NCBI GenBank assembly: GCA_024516035.1
Contig: JAMCCL010000018.1
Coordinates: 62,001 to 126,000, forward strand
Reading direction: 5' to 3'
Origin: Bactericera cockerelli
Taxonomy: Eukaryota; Arthropoda; Insecta; Hemiptera; Triozidae
DNA length: 64,000 nucleotides
The notes beneath the pieces are model-generated. The model saw nothing but the letters and a program-made list of their open reading frames with translations. It was not told the origin of the DNA and searched no databases. Of this stretch, positions 62,641 to 64,000 are shown piece after piece (position 1 is the first letter of the stretch; every line of letters begins with the position of its first letter). A program made the position numbers and the translations under genes.

Positions 62641-64000
62641 TCGCCACATCCATGGCGTCCGCACCTATCAGCGGCGCCTCTTGCGCGACGTTTGGCAGCT
62701 CAGACGCCATAGCGATTGCGCCCCTCTCTTGTGGCGGTTCGTCTTTGATCGAGGCCTCTGTCCGAAAATCCTCCTTCTTTACGTGCATGTTGCGGGTGAA
62801 GGCTGCACTCAGCATCTCGGTATGCCCGGGATAATAGTCGACATCAAATCCTGTACCAGATAGGCCAGGAAGTATTGGCGTGGCATCCAGAGTAATTAGC
62901 TGCAGGTATGCACCGTAGGATGGAGACTCGTACACATTCTTGACACCTCCTGGTAGAGGTACCAGTACGTCTCTTTCATTGACCCAGTCTCGTAAGACGG
63001 GTTTCAAACCCCACCCGAATAACGGGGCCAGAGGGCCTGCCTGTCTTACCTTCACGTCCCATCCTGATCCGCGGGCCATTGCTTCGGTGAACCCTGAGTG
63101 AATCCGCCCTGTAAGTATACTCTCCCCCAGAGGAATGAGAGCCTTGGAAGTGGTGAGAGCGAAAGGAGCGATGCCATTGATTTGGGTGATGTCTATCTTC
63201 CCCAACATACGGTCGATGGAGGGGGAGGGTGCCTGCGTCCTACTTACGTAGGTGCCCCTAACAACCCCAGCCAGACCGCGATCGTCCCAGAACTCAAAGT
63301 TGGCCAGGAACCTTTCATCCCGTGTCAAACTAGGCTCTTTTTCGCCAGCTCCTACCAACGCCGGTACCCTATTCCCTGTCATCGTCCCTGCGTATCCTTG
63401 TCTGTTCAAGTTGACCGTGAGACTGTAGATGGTCTTCTCCACATCCTGCGATAGGGTACATTCTCCGTAATGTCGCAGTGATGTCGAACCATTCACCTCT
63501 CTCTGCCACTTCCCGCGGCTGATGTTGAGTGCAGGGTCTGCAATCCCGTCGGGTGCGTTACATGCCCCTGTTAGGCCTTTAACCAGTTCACAGGCCTCTC
63601 GTGCTGCCCGGGCACGGCGCAGGTATCCTCGGTTACCCTCCCTCACTCTACTCCTGTTTCCCACATTCGTCTCGATCAAGGGCAGGGACATCAGTTGCAG
63701 GCCAGTTAGTATCTCTGCAGCGTTGGACCATCTTCCAACTCTAATCATCGGCCATGTGTCTGCCACATCTCTGGGGGCAGTCACAACATCAAAGCAGTTT
63801 ACCACACGGTCGTGGTGATACCCTGCGTCATTGGCAGGCAATACTGCCGCACGGACTTGTGCCATAAAATCAGCGGCATTGGGGTCCTGGTTTACGAACA
63901 AAGGGGGACAATTGAGGTTAGCGACGGCCAAGGGTTGTCCACCTACCCCTCCCTGTCTTGTTGTCTCGGCCTGAGGGGGGAAGCGAGGCACCAGGTGACT
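62609..64000 (-). pseudogene. Endogenous viral element: toti-like capsid protein, C-terminal part
   Basis: About 460 codons without a stop, open to the right edge, so the gene continues outside the window. Visibly GC-richer than all surrounding sequence and with unlike codon use, indicating foreign origin. Features seen: Gly/Ala/Arg-rich globular composition, a segment IDITQINGIAPFALTTSKAL, a Trp-Gly-rich stretch (LAPLFGWGLKPVLRDW) and an acidic tail. No enzyme motif. It is called a capsid because it lies just upstream of the polymerase frame and overlaps it by about 100 bases with a -1 shift, the layout of toti-like viruses. The long open frame suggests a recent insertion or retained coding. 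Confidence 0.5.

Overview
The window is AT-rich arthropod (most likely insect) genomic DNA. No ordinary cellular gene could be recognised. Almost everything that can be named is a mobile element, a virus-derived sequence or a fragment of one. An arthropod source is inferred from the element families: mariner, Mag-like Ty3/gypsy, piggyBac, pogo/Tigger (jerky-like), Harbinger with spliced genes, THAP/P-element, tRNA- and 5S-headed SINEs and Polinton. All identifications come from reading translated sequence; no database search was run.

Layout. 0-7 kb is a nested stack. A truncated gypsy-type element lies on the minus strand. Next to it is a pogo/Tigger-type gene split by a 3.6-kb internally deleted Mag-like LTR element (5-bp duplication GACAC). 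That element's own 5' LTR is split by a decayed mariner (TA duplication). 7-14.4 kb holds hAT and pogo fragments, a possible Transib-like remnant and a frameshifted piggyBac. 14.7-18 kb is the 5' part of a LINE joined to a truncated Tigger. 18-23.6 kb is a jerky-like pogo gene split by a 2.25-kb fold-back element (TA duplication) and a roughly 1-kb MITE (TACT duplication). 23.6-28.7 kb has no intact gene: SINEs, a decayed Harbinger on the minus strand and a duplicated 5' flank. 28.7-34.5 kb is a Harbinger pair, with a four-exon transposase on the plus strand and a three-exon Myb/SANT partner on the minus strand, both broken by point mutations. 34.8-36.1 kb is a SINE cluster.

36.1-53.1 kb is the centrepiece: a Polinton/Maverick-type element of about 17 kb built as a giant palindrome. 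Two arms of 5.3-5.6 kb each carry the same five genes, including a DDE integrase with a chromodomain. They flank a unique 6.1-kb centre with three unknown small genes and a 1350-residue protein-primed family B DNA polymerase. All ORFs are open and the arms differ by only a few residues. No capsid, packaging ATPase or protease gene was recognised. Replication (PolB) and integration (INT) are thus present, while the virion module is absent or unrecognisable.

53-58.2 kb contains a tandem repeat with tRNA-like boxes and a decayed THAP9/P-type transposase gene with its first intron visible. 58.2-64 kb is a Ty1/copia body lacking both ends of its LTR structure. It is joined, in the same sense orientation and inside gag, to a visibly GC-richer block reading as the capsid gene and the start of the polymerase gene of a toti-like dsRNA virus. 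The block runs off the right edge. This arrangement fits cDNA made by retrotransposon reverse transcriptase that switched template onto a viral RNA.
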